From: JBFLYO01 sp040756745
Lineage (GTDB): Bacteria > Bacteroidota > Ignavibacteria > UBA10030 > UBA6906
Direction of reading: 5' to 3'
Assembly: GCA_040756745.1 (NCBI GenBank)
Contig: JBFLYO010000015.1
Span: 1-64,000 of the forward strand
DNA length: 64,000 nucleotides
Shown: in pieces, positions 10,240-23,300 of the stretch
Numbering within the stretch: position 1 is the stretch's first letter
Layout of the letters: each line of letters begins with the position of its first letter
Translations under genes and position numbers: made by a program
Notes under the pieces: model-generated
What the model was told of the DNA's origin: nothing
Database searches by the model: none
Seen by the model: only the letters and a program-made list of their open reading frames with translations

Positions 10240-10764
10240 ATGAACCGACGCTCCCCTGTCATCCGATGCCTGATCCTCTCGGCATCGTTCGCCCTTCTCG
10301 CTGCGGGCAGCAGCGCGCAAATCCTCGAGAGGGGGGTCTCCACGACACAGCCCGCGACGGCCACGCCCTCGTACTACTCCCTGGCCAAGCCGGGAGAACT
10401 GACGATGCAGGTAAATGTCTGGGGGCTGATCACCCACCCCGGACGGTATGAAGTTTCCATCACGACCAACCTGATCGAGCTCATCTCCCTGGCGGGAGGG
10501 CCGGCGCCGGATGCGGACATCGACGAGGTCCGCATCACCCGGTTCCTCAAGACGGAATCGGGCATCACGCGGGGGGAGTATACCGTGAACCTCGACGACC
10601 TCTACCGCGTGAACGAATCGAGCCTTGTCCTGCAGCCCGGCGATACGATTGTCATCGACAGGTCGTCCTGGGTGACGATCCGGGATATCATCGGCATTCT
10701 GACTTCCGTTGCGGTCATTACGGCCACCGTCACAACCGTGCTGGACTATGGTCGAACCCGATAG
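10240..10764 (+). CDS. Small SLBB-domain polysaccharide export protein
   Basis: The 174-residue product has a signal peptide (residues 1-27, ending 'AAGSSAQ'). One SLBB-type domain follows ('VWGLITHPGRYEVSITTNL', 'LISLAGGPAPDADIDEVRIT') with the characteristic 'LQPGDTIVI' close. A C-terminal hydrophobic stretch (about residues 148-165) may insert in a membrane. SLBB domains occur in Wza-type outer-membrane export channels, but the N-terminal poly-export domain of full-length Wza is absent and there is no lipobox cysteine. It lies 63 bases before the Wzc-like kinase, the usual Wza-Wzc order. I infer an accessory or minimal periplasmic/outer-membrane export component for system 1. Confidence 0.75.
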   Translation: MNRRSPVIRCLILSASFALLAAGSSAQILERGVSTTQPATATPSYYSLAKPGELTMQVNVWGLITHPGRYEVSITTNLIELISLAGGPAPDADIDEVRITRFLKTESGITRGEYTVNLDDLYRVNESSLVLQPGDTIVIDRSSWVTIRDIIGILTSVAVITATVTTVLDYGRTR

Positions 10765-10827
10765 CAAACACCGCGCACCGAAGTCGAACGGCGCGGTCCC
10801 AGTTCTCATTTTCGTGCGAGTGTCCCC

Positions 10828-13194
10828 ATGAACACCAATCTCCCCGACATGCCCTACGACGGATCCGAGAGCGCCGGGACGGGCTTCTCGATCCAGGAAT
10901 ACCTGTCGACGCTCCTGCGCGGCAAGTGGATCATCCTGATCTCGTTCGGCGTTTGCGTCCTGGTGATGCTGATCTATACGCTGATCTCGCGCCCGGTCTA
11001 CGAATCGAGCTCGCTCGTGCTCGTGAACATGAAGCAGCAGCTCGGCTCGATGTCGATTTCGGAAAGCCCCCGCGACATAAGCGAGAGCAAGATCGCCAAC
11101 GAGTTGGCGATCCTGAAGTCTCGCCTCCTGGCCGAGGCGGTCGCACAGACCTTGCTGGAAAATCCGTACCTGGATGACCAGAGGAAGGAGACCCTGCCGG
11201 TTGTCCGCTCCGCGGGGCAGGACGGCCGGCAAACGCTGGCGTCGGTCGGGGCGGTTGCGGGGCGCGTGCGGCGCGCCATGGACTTCGCCCCGGAACGGGA
11301 GTCGGACGTCATCCGCATCATTGCGCGAAGTGCCGACGCGCGCGAATCCGCCATCCTGGCGAACACCTTCGCGGAAGTGTTCCAGGAGCATGAGCTGAGC
11401 ATCACCCGGATGCGGTCGAAGTCGCTCCGCGAGTTCCTGCAGCAACAGGTGAACGCAAAGAGACAGGCGCTCGAAAAGGCAGAGAGCGAGTTGAAGAACT
11501 ACATGCAATCCTCGGGCGTCGTGTCGCTCGACGCGCAGGCCAGTCGTGTCACGCAGCAGTTGTCGACATTGGAAGCCAGCCGCGACGGAGTGGACATCGA
11601 GATCGAGTCGCTGACCAAGACGCTCGCGACCTACCAGGAGCGCCTCCCCGAACAGGAACGCGAAGCGGCCAAGGTCATCAAGCAGGCCAATGACCCGTAC
11701 ATCAGACGCATCCAGGAGCAGCTTGCAAGTCTGCAGGTCCAGCGCGACGTCCTGATGAATACTGATTTGTCGGCTGTCGGCAAGGAGATTTACAGCCAGA
11801 AGCTGAAAGAAATCGAAGGCCAGATCAACAACCTGCAGAAGAAACTCGACGAGCGGACCTCCAGCTTCCTCCAGACCAGTCCGTCCGGAGAGATCGGATC
11901 GATGCAGGCGGACCCGGCTGGGTACCTCACGCAAGCCCGACAGAAGATCTTCGAAACGCAGATGCAGATCCAGGCGCTCCAATCGAAGAAGAGCGCGCTG
12001 AACAACGTGATCCGTCAGTACGAGTCGGAGTTCGGACAAATCCCGCGGAAGAGCATCGACCTTGCGAACCTCCAGCGTAACCGGTTGAGCGCGGAGAAAC
12101 TCTACCTGATGGTCGACGAAAAATTCAACGAGGTCTCAATCGTCGAGAAGTCGGAGTTTGCCAATGTCGGCGTTGTGGACAAGGCCGCGGTGCCCGCGGT
12201 TCCCGTTTCGCCGGTCCTTTCGATCAACATTATGCTTGGCGCCCTGATCGGCCTCGCTCTTGGCGTCGGCGTGGTGCTGATGCGCGAGTACATCGACGTC
12301 CGGATCCACACGCCCGACGATCTGAAGCGCAAAGGGTACAAGGTCCTGTCATACGCTTCCTGCGCGCCGACCGACGGCGACCCATCGGCCCCGCCGCTCG
12401 TGTCGATCGCGGAGCCCTTCTCGGCCTATGCGGAGGCCTATCGACGGCTCCGCACCAATCTGAAGATCGATGAGGCGGCCGGCCGCTTCAAGAACATCCT
12501 GGTGACCAGCCCGAACCCCGGCGAGGGAAAATCGACGACGGCGTGCAACCTTGCCATCGCGTTCGCGCATGCCGAGCGTAAAGTCCTGCTGGTTGATGCC
12601 GACATCAGGAAGCCGACGATCCATCTCAATTTCCGGCTTCAGCCGATGCCGGGATTGACCTCCCTGCTGGGCGGTACCGCATCGCTGAAAGAAGTCGTCC
12701 GGCGACAGGTTGTTCCGAATCTCGACATCATCTGTGCGGGCTCGCTCGAACCGCGCGACGTGGAGATTCTCGGACGGAAGAATATCAGGTCATTCATCGA
12801 GCAGAGCGACCAGACGTATGACGTGGTCATTCTCGACTCATCGCCGGTGCTCCCCGTGTCGGATCCCCTGACTCTGACATCGCTGGCCGACGGGACGATC
12901 CTGGTGATCTCGGCCAATGAAACGCGGCTGGCCACGCTGGAGCGCACGGTTGAACTCCTTGAAGGAGCCGGCGGCAAGATTGCCGGCGTATTCCTGAACA
13001 ACTTTGATGCGCGGCGGGCGTACGGCGGCTTCTATGGAAGCGACCGGTACGGCTATTATGCGGGAGCGTACGGAGTGAACGGCTCCACCAACGGCCAGCG
13101 GCGGTTGAAGGACATCACGGCGAACGTCGCCGCACGAATCTCCACCTATATTTCACAGATCAAATCACACTCAGGATTTCAGAAGCACGTATGA
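10828..13194 (+). CDS. wzc: Wzc-type polysaccharide co-polymerase / bacterial tyrosine autokinase
   Basis: The 788-residue product has the full Wzc layout. A Wzz domain starts near residue 20, with a first membrane helix at about 34-54. A long periplasmic coiled coil covers about 190-430. A second helix at about 460-485 ends in 'MREYIDVRI'. A cytoplasmic BY-kinase domain follows: Walker A G565-E-G-K568-S569, Walker A' V589-D-A-D592 and Walker B ending in D670. The C-terminus has six tyrosines (732, 736, 741, 743, 744, 748), the expected autophosphorylation cluster. Such proteins control chain length and export of capsule or EPS, cycling by phosphorylation. A cognate phosphatase was not found in the window. 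The stop overlaps the next start by 4 bases (ATGA). Confidence 0.93.
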   Translation: MNTNLPDMPYDGSESAGTGFSIQEYLSTLLRGKWIILISFGVCVLVMLIYTLISRPVYESSSLVLVNMKQQLGSMSISESPRDISESKIANELAILKSRLLAEAVAQTLLENPYLDDQRKETLPVVRSAGQDGRQTLASVGAVAGRVRRAMDFAPERESDVIRIIARSADARESAILANTFAEVFQEHELSITRMRSKSLREFLQQQVNAKRQALEKAESELKNYMQSSGVVSLDAQASRVTQQLSTLEASRDGVDIEIESLTKTLATYQERLPEQEREAAKVIKQANDPYIRRIQEQLASLQVQRDVLMNTDLSAVGKEIYSQKLKEIEGQINNLQKKLDERTSSFLQTSPSGEIGSMQADPAGYLTQARQKIFETQMQIQALQSKKSALNNVIRQYESEFGQIPRKSIDLANLQRNRLSAEKLYLMVDEKFNEVSIVEKSEFANVGVVDKAAVPAVPVSPVLSINIMLGALIGLALGVGVVLMREYIDVRIHTPDDLKRKGYKVLSYASCAPTDGDPSAPPLVSIAEPFSAYAEAYRRLRTNLKIDEAAGRFKNILVTSPNPGEGKSTTACNLAIAFAHAERKVLLVDADIRKPTIHLNFRLQPMPGLTSLLGGTASLKEVVRRQVVPNLDIICAGSLEPRDVEILGRKNIRSFIEQSDQTYDVVILDSSPVLPVSDPLTLTSLADGTILVISANETRLATLERTVELLEGAGGKIAGVFLNNFDARRAYGGFYGSDRYGYYAGAYGVNGSTNGQRRLKDITANVAARISTYISQIKSHSGFQKHV

Positions 13195-14492
13195 ATTCAT
13201 CACTTCTCACCAGAATCGACTCGAAGGATGCTGTAATCGGTGTCATCGGTCTGGGCTACGTCGGCCTTCCGCTCCTCCTCTGCTTTGTCGAAAGGGGCTT
13301 TCATGTCATCGGGCTGGACATCGACGGGCAGAAGACGGAAGCGTTGCTGCAGGGGCGGTCCTACATCAAGCACATCCCCGCCGCCCGGGTGAAGAAGGCA
13401 GCCGACTCCGGCCTGATGGCTGCGACCACCGATTTCAGCCGGGTCAAGGAGTGTGATGCGGTCCTGATCGCGGTTCCGACGCCGCTCAACCGAAACCGCG
13501 AACCTGATATGTCGTACATCGTGTCGACATGCGAAACCATCGCGCCGCATCTCCGCCGCGGCCAGCTCATCGTTCTCGAGTCGACGACCTACCCCGGGAC
13601 CACCGAGGAGGTCATGATCCCCATACTCGAGAGGAATGGGCTGAAGGCAGATCGAGATTTCTACGTTGCGTTCTCGCCGGAGCGCGAGGATCCGAGCAGA
13701 ACCGACTACACCACCGAGACGATACCGAAGGTCGTCGGATCGACGTCCAAAGACGGCCTTGCGGTCGCCGAAAAGGTGTACCAGCAGGTTGTCGTTCGCA
13801 CTGTTCCCGTCTCATCTGCGCGCGCGGCAGAAGCAACCAAGCTGGTGGAAAATACGTTTCGCGCGGTGAACATCGCGCTCATGAACGAGCTGAAGACGAC
13901 ATTCATGCGGATGGGGATCGATATCTGGGAGGTCATCGAAGCGGCCAAGACCAAGCCGTTCGGTTACATGCCTTTCTATCCGGGTCCGGGACTCGGCGGA
14001 CACTGCATCCCGATCGATCCGTTCTACCTGACCTGGAAGGCGCGTGAGTACGGCGTGACGACCAAGTTTATCGAGCTGGCGGGCGAGATCAACACCGCCA
14101 TGCCGGATTTCGTCGTCCAGCGCGTGATGGAGGTGCTGAACGGAATGGGACGGCCGCTGAAGGATGCAAAAATTCTGATGCTTGGCCTGGCGTACAAGGC
14201 GAATGTGGACGATGACCGGGAGTCTCCTTCGTACCATCTGATGGAAAAGCTGGAGGAGAAGGGGGCGAAGGTGAGTTATAACGACCCCTACATTCCAGTG
14301 ATCCGGCCGTCGCGCGAATTCTCCAGGTATGCCGGCAGGAAATCTGTCCCCGTGGAACAGGGGTATGACCTTCTCCTGATTGCGACACCGCACGATGCCT
14401 ACCGGACGATGGACCTTGTCGGGCTGAAAACGCCCATCGTGGATACCAGAAACGTCGTGACGTGCGAGTCGCCCCTTGTGCACAAGGCCTGA
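13191..14492 (+). CDS. wbpA: UDP-N-acetylhexosamine 6-dehydrogenase (WbpA/WecC-like nucleotide-sugar dehydrogenase)
   Basis: The 433-residue protein has the three-domain layout of UDP-sugar dehydrogenases. The N-terminal NAD site is 'VIGVIGLGYVGLPLL'. 'GRSYIKHIP' near residue 60 resembles WbpA-type UDP-GlcNAc dehydrogenases. The catalytic cysteine is C272 in 'GLGGHCIPIDP', and the C-terminal UDP-binding part contains 'LGLAYKANVDDDRESPS'. It oxidises C6 of a UDP-HexNAc to a uronic acid using two NAD+. The carboxylate could be an anchor for amide-linked substituents, which matters given the adjacent NRPS genes (inference). It overlaps wzc by 4 bases. Substrate (GlcNAc, ManNAc or glucose) is not certain. 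Confidence 0.88.
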   Translation: MNSSLLTRIDSKDAVIGVIGLGYVGLPLLLCFVERGFHVIGLDIDGQKTEALLQGRSYIKHIPAARVKKAADSGLMAATTDFSRVKECDAVLIAVPTPLNRNREPDMSYIVSTCETIAPHLRRGQLIVLESTTYPGTTEEVMIPILERNGLKADRDFYVAFSPEREDPSRTDYTTETIPKVVGSTSKDGLAVAEKVYQQVVVRTVPVSSARAAEATKLVENTFRAVNIALMNELKTTFMRMGIDIWEVIEAAKTKPFGYMPFYPGPGLGGHCIPIDPFYLTWKAREYGVTTKFIELAGEINTAMPDFVVQRVMEVLNGMGRPLKDAKILMLGLAYKANVDDDRESPSYHLMEKLEEKGAKVSYNDPYIPVIRPSREFSRYAGRKSVPVEQGYDLLLIATPHDAYRTMDLVGLKTPIVDTRNVVTCESPLVHKA

Positions 14493-14538
14493 TCCCCCGC
14501 GGGTGTGCAGACTTGTGATGCTCACGCTCTGGTGATTC

Positions 14539-17713
<3,175 letters not shown>

Positions 17714-17739
<26 letters not shown>

Positions 17740-19567
17740 ACTCCTTGCGGCCCGGGCGGATCGTACGCCGGATGCAGTTGCCATCGCTGCCAGCCGCTGT
17801 GCACCGCTGACATACGGCGGCCTGCACGCACAGGCAGAGAACGTGTCCGCCCTCCTCCGATCGGCCGGCATTCGGAAGTCCGATGTCGTGGCCGTTGCGA
17901 TCCCGACGGGCGCTCAGCGTCTGGTTCTTCAGCTTTCAGTCGCCGCCACCTGCTCCGCAGTCCCGGTCAATGCACTCTCGCGAGCCACTGAAATCGAGGA
18001 TTTGCTCGCACGGCTCGGAGCGCGGGCCATAATCGCGCTCTCCGGTCAGGAGACGGCCCCGCGTCAGGCCGCACGGCGTCTCGGGATTTACTGCATCGAC
18101 TGCACTCCCGGAGCGACCGCCGGAACGTTTTCTTTGTTGGATCCCCGCCTGTCCACCGCAGTATCCCCCGGCACGGAGCCGGGTTCCCCCTCGGGGAGAG
18201 ACATTGCGCTCCTCATGCAGACGTCAGGATCGACGGGAGATCCGAAAGGAGTCCCGCTCACTCACGCCAATCTGTGTGCCGCAGCCGGGAATATCTCCCG
18301 ATCGCTGGCACTGGGCCCGGACGACACCTTGCTCAGCGTCCTTCAACAACATCACATCGCCGGGTTCACCCTTCCCCTCGCGGCGCTGTTGGCAGGTGGG
18401 AACGTCTTCGTGTCACCCGGCTTTGATCCCGACGGCTTTAATGGTCTTGTGGAAGAGGCAAATCCTACCTGGTTTTGGGCGGCGCCCGCCATGCTACGGG
18501 AGATTGTGCGGCGGGCTCCTGATCATGCCGGGGGGATGAAGCGGTCGCGCCTTCGCCTCATCAGGGTCGGATCGGCTCCGCTCCCCGCCGAACTGAAAAT
18601 GGAGGCCGAACGACTGTTCAACGTTCCGGTGCTTGAGAATTACGGGATGACCGAAGCATCCCCGCAGATTACGACAGTCCCGCTCCCTCCGGCTGCTTGC
18701 CCGGAAGGCTCCGTGGGACGCCCGGTGGGGATCGAAGTGGCGATCGCGGGGGAGGATGGATCACTCCTCCCCCCGTTGACCCGAGGCGAGATTGTAATCC
18801 GCGGCGAATCGGTGATGACCGGTTACCTTGGGGAGTCCGTCGAGAGTGCGTCGCACTTGCCGGGGGGCTGGCTCAGGACAGGCGATCAGGGATATCTTGA
18901 CAGCGACGGCTATCTCTTCCTGACCGGGAGACTGAAGGAAATGATCAACCGCGGCGGGGAAAAGGTCGCTCCTCTGGAGGTGGACCGAGTGTTGCTGAGC
19001 CACCCCGACGTGGAGCGTGCAGTGACATTTCCCGTGCAACATCCTACACTGGGGGAAGAGATCGCCGCCGCCGTCGTCTTGCGCGAGGGAGCCCGAGCCG
19101 ACACACAGGACCTTCAACGGTTTGCCCTGAGCCGCCTCTCGATCGCAAAGGTCCCGCGTTACATCCATATCCTCGCGTCGATCCCGTCGGATGAGCGGGG
19201 AAAGGTTCGTCGGCATCTGCTGGCGGAGCAACTCGGACTGTCCGTCGGCCAGCGGGATGGGGAGGGGGGCGACCAAAAAAACCGTGAAGCTCCGCGGACG
19301 TCTGTCGAGCGGGAACTCGTCACGATGTGGAACGATGTCCTGCGCATCGACGGAGAAGGCGCAGGCATCAATGCGCATTTCCTTGACCTGGGTGGGGATT
19401 CCGTTTCAGCGGCGCAGATCATCTCCCGCGTCCGGCGCAAATTCAACGTCGATCTGTCGCCTATCGTGTTCTTTGAGGAGCCGACGATCGCAGGCCTGGC
19501 CGGAATCATCGAGACCAAGCTGGGTGCGGTCCAGGAATCTCCCCACGCAGGGGGGAAGGAGCGGTGA
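17714..19567 (+). CDS. Stand-alone adenylation-carrier (A-T) didomain, acyl-CoA-ligase-like
   Basis: I prefer ATG 17714 ('MVYVTTISELLAARADRTPD') to ATG 17666, because homology to AMP-binding enzymes begins there; the product is then 617 residues. The AMP-forming ligase domain has 'TSGSTGDPKG' at about 170-179, 'ENYGMTEASPQ' and 'RTGDQGYLDSDGY', and 'LKEMINRGGEKV' near its end. It looks closer to acyl-CoA/oxalate-CoA ligases than to typical amino-acid A domains. The C-terminal carrier domain has S563 in 'DLGGDSVSAAQ'. It probably activates a carboxylic acid and loads it on its own carrier, supplying the first acyl unit to the C-first module encoded just upstream. The substrate is not readable with confidence. 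Confidence 0.88.
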
Positions 19568-19570
19568 CCG

Positions 19571-20380
19571 GTGCGCGATGATAAATTCAGCGGCAGTGCG
19601 GCGTTGGCGGATCATACGGTGATGCTGATGGGTGAATGCGACGGATGGGAGCCCGCTCGCCCGGTGCCCGAGTGCTTCGAGAACGAGCTGCATGTCTGGC
19701 GCGCAAGCTTGGAGGTCGGGGCCGATCGTTGCAGTGCATTTGAACGATTGCTCGACGGTCCCGAGCGGCGCAGGGCGTCGCGTTTCCGGTTTGCACGCGA
19801 CCGAGAGGCCTTTGTGGCCTCACATGGAATTCTCCGGAGTATCCTGGGACGCTATGAACACCGTCGTCCGGAAACTCTTCGATTCCACTATACAGTGTCG
19901 GGGAAGCCGTTCATCCATTCGTCGGAGCCAGGCGGGGTCTACCAGTTCAATATGTCCCACACACGCAACCTCGTAGCGGTAGTCGTTGCCCGAGGGAGAG
20001 ATGTAGGAATCGATGTTGAACAGATCAGGGTGGATGTAACTGCGGACGATCTCTCGCCGCTCATTCGGTTTGCCGCCGATCTCTACGTCGGCGACCCTGA
20101 CACGATCACCGCCGGGGATGCAAGGTTGTTCCGACTCTGGGCGAGAACAGAGGCTATCCTGAAAGCTTCAGGCACGGGATTGTCTGCAGATGGTCTTTCG
20201 TTCCGGTCGATCGAGTCCCGCCGCGGAGCCAGGGGAAGCAGCGGTGCGGCCTGCTGGCAACTCTGGGATTTCAGCCCGCGGGCGGGATGCGCAGGCGCCG
20301 TTGCTGTGGCGAGCGCCGAGGGAGAACTCAGGGTGAGGCTATTCGACTACGGCGTATTTCAGGCGTATGAGGGCCTTTGA
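19571..20380 (+). CDS. Sfp-type 4'-phosphopantetheinyl transferase
   Basis: GTG 19571 lies 3 bases after the preceding stop; an ATG at 19622 is an alternative. The 269-residue length and two-lobed layout fit Sfp-type enzymes, which transfer phosphopantetheine from CoA to carrier-domain serines. The Mg-binding motif is 'GIDVEQ' with D148 and E150. The second motif is W190-A-R-T-E194-A-I-L-K198. Family members usually have Lys-Glu where Thr193-Glu194 stand, so the first lysine is replaced here; E194 and K198 are kept. 'FNMSHTRNLVAVVVA' is the usual SH motif. It lies between NRPS genes, so it most likely activates the carriers of the three synthetase proteins. Confidence 0.9.
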   Translation: MRDDKFSGSAALADHTVMLMGECDGWEPARPVPECFENELHVWRASLEVGADRCSAFERLLDGPERRRASRFRFARDREAFVASHGILRSILGRYEHRRPETLRFHYTVSGKPFIHSSEPGGVYQFNMSHTRNLVAVVVARGRDVGIDVEQIRVDVTADDLSPLIRFAADLYVGDPDTITAGDARLFRLWARTEAILKASGTGLSADGLSFRSIESRRGARGSSGAACWQLWDFSPRAGCAGAVAVASAEGELRVRLFDYGVFQAYEGL

Positions 20381-20392
20381 TGAACTCGGGGT

Positions 20393-23300
20393 GTGCCTCC
20401 TGTGAGCATTGATCAAATTACAGCTGACGGCGGGCGGACGGCTCTGACCGCCCGCACACCCGCCGCGATCCCGCGCAGGCCCGCGCTGGATCGGATCCCC
20501 CTGTCATTCGCTCAACAGCGGCTCTGGTTTCTCGACCAGCTTGAGCCCGGCAATACTGCATACACGATTCCGGTGCTCCTCCGGATCACCGGCGCCATCG
20601 ATGCCAGGCTGCTGGCCCGAAGCGTTGAAGAGATCATCAGGCGCCACGAGTCGCTGCGCACCATCATACGAACCGAGGGTGGCCAGCCGTTTCAGGAGAT
20701 CCTCCCCCCGTACACCGTTCAGCTCGAGCCCACCGACCTTACAGCACAGCCGAACGCGTCGAAGCTGGCAGAAGGGATGGGCAGGGCAAGGGTCGAAGTC
20801 CGGAAACCCTTTGACCTCTCGCGAGGCCCCCTCTTCCGCGCCAACCTCTGGCGCCTGGGGGATGAGGATCATCTGCTCCTTCTGACCATCCATCACATCA
20901 TTGCTGACGGCTGGTCGGTCGGCCTTATCCTGCGCGAGCTCCAGGCACTGTATGACGCCTATCGCGCGGGGAGACCCTCTCCGTCTCGCGAGCCGGAGAT
21001 CCAGTATGCCGATTACGCCGTCTGGCAGCGGGAGTGGTTGCGGGGGCCGGTAATTGAGGGCCAGCTTGCCTACTGGAAGAAGCACCTGGCGGTTGTTCCC
21101 CGCGTCCTCGAGCTTCCGACAGATCGTCCGCGTCCTTCCGTGCAGAGCATGAGGGGCCGCGAGGTTCCCGTTGCACTCTCACAAGGCCTGAGTGAAGAGC
21201 TGCACCGCCTGAGCCGCAGGGAACATGTAACGCTCTTCATGACGTTGACGGCGGCACTGCAGACGCTCCTGGCGCGATACTCCGGACAGACGGATTTTCT
21301 GCTCGGCATTCCGATCGCAGGGAGAGTTCGTGTTGAAACGGAACATGTGGTCGGGCTCTTCGTCAACACCCTTGCGCTCCGTGCCGATCTCTCAGAAGAT
21401 CCGACGTTCTCTGAACTTCTCAAGCGTGTACTGGACGATGCCCTCGGTGCCTATGCGCACCAGGATCTTCCCTTCGATCGCCTCGTGGAGGAACTCAGGC
21501 CCGAGCGCAGTCCGGCCTACAGCCCGCTTGTGCAGGTGATGTTTGCGTTCGAAAACGTCCCCTTGTTTCAGGGGAACGAAAAGACGCTGCAGTGTGAACC
21601 ACTCCGGGTCGAAAGCGAGACGTCGAAATTCGATCTCAGTCTGACCCTGTACGAAGAGAACGGTCTGAGGGGGTTCTTTGAATACGCAACCGATCTCTTC
21701 GATCCCCCGACGATTCAGAGGATGTCGGGGCATTTCCAGACCCTCCTCCGTGCGATCTGCGAACACCCGGACACGCCTCTTTCGCGGCTACCCATACTGA
21801 CCGACGAAGAGCGGTCGGCGTTACTGTCCAGCGCCATTCGACCCCGGTTCGCACGAACGCCGCAGCCGATTCATGAGCTTTTCGATGCTCAAGTCTCCCG
21901 CTTGCCGCGCGCGGTCGCCATCGAACAGGGGAAGCGGTCGGTGAGTTATGCCGAACTGCAGCGTTGGTCACGGCGGATCGCTGCCCGACTGCGCGCCGAA
22001 GGGGTACATCCGGAGATGACCGTTGGCGTCTGCATGAACCGATCGCCGGAAATGGTTGCGGTGCTTCTGGGGATTCTCAGAGCGGGCGGGGCCTATGTGC
22101 CCGTCGACCCTGATGTTCCCCAGGAGCGGATCCGCTTTGTCCTGGAGGACGCACATGCACGGCTCGTGCTGACACAGGCACGCTACGCACCGGTGCTGAG
22201 CGGATTGCATGCAGTGACTCTCATCGTTCAACCTGAGGCGGAAGGCCTTGCTGATCCGCCGGCGGAGTTCCAGGATCCGTCCATCGGAGCCGAAACGCTG
22301 GCGTATGTGATGTACACCTCCGGATCAACGGGAGTCCCCAAGGGGGTCGAGGTCACGCACGGAGCCCTTGCTTCGCATTGTGTGGAATGCAGGGATTTCT
22401 ACGGGCTGCACAACAACGATCGTGTGCTTCAGTTTGCATCATTGAGTGCAGATGTGTCGCTGGAACAGATCCTTCCCCCGCTCGTCAGTGGCGCCGCCGT
22501 CGTGCTCAGGGAACAGGAGCTTCTCGCGCCGGAGGAGCTCCGCAGGTATATTCTCAACGCCGGGCTTACGGTTGTCAATCTTCCCACATCATACTGGCAT
22601 CAGGTGGCAGAGGAGTGGGCGAATGCGGCGACGCCGGTCAGATTCCCCCGGCTTCGTCTCGTGATCGTGGGAGGGGAAGCCATGCTGCCGCAGGCCCTCA
22701 TGATGTGGCATCGCACGACGCTCAGCAACGTGCGACTTCTCAATGCCTACGGACCGACGGAGACAACAATCACTGCCGCAACGTTTGAAATTCCAGCTCG
22801 CACCCAGGGAGCCGGAGAGGGAGTGTTACAGGTAAGGATTCCGATCGGCAAAGCCCGCGGTGAGCGGACCCTTCTGGTTCTCGACGGAAACCTTCAGCCC
22901 GTGCCGGTCGGAATTACCGGAGAGCTGTTTATCGGTGGACCGTGTCTCGCGCGTGGCTATCTGGGGCGTCCCGAACAGACGTCGGAGATGTTTATTGCCG
23001 ATCCTTTCGCCCCCGGCGAGGGGCGCCGGCTATACCGGACTGGAGACCTGGCACGTCTCCTTCCAGGTGGCGATATTGAGTTTATCGGGAGGAGAGACTC
23101 CCAGGTTAAGATCCGAGGGTTCCGTGTCGAGCTGGGCGAGGTCGAGGCGGTTCTTGCTCAATGCGCCGGCGTTCGTGAGTGTGCTGTCGCGGCACTGAAC
23201 GACGTCAGCGAGGGGAATCGCCTCGTGGCATACGTCGTCCCCTCACCCCAAGGATCTGCAACCGCCTCGTCGGTGCGTGAGTATCTGATGGGCAGGGTCC

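Noticed and set aside
10180..12039. 619-codon minus-strand open frame opposite wzc
   Set aside because: It is a GC-rich shadow of the Wzc gene. Its protein is rich in Arg, Leu, His and Asp with no recognisable domain, and the + strand frame has intact Wzz and kinase motifs.
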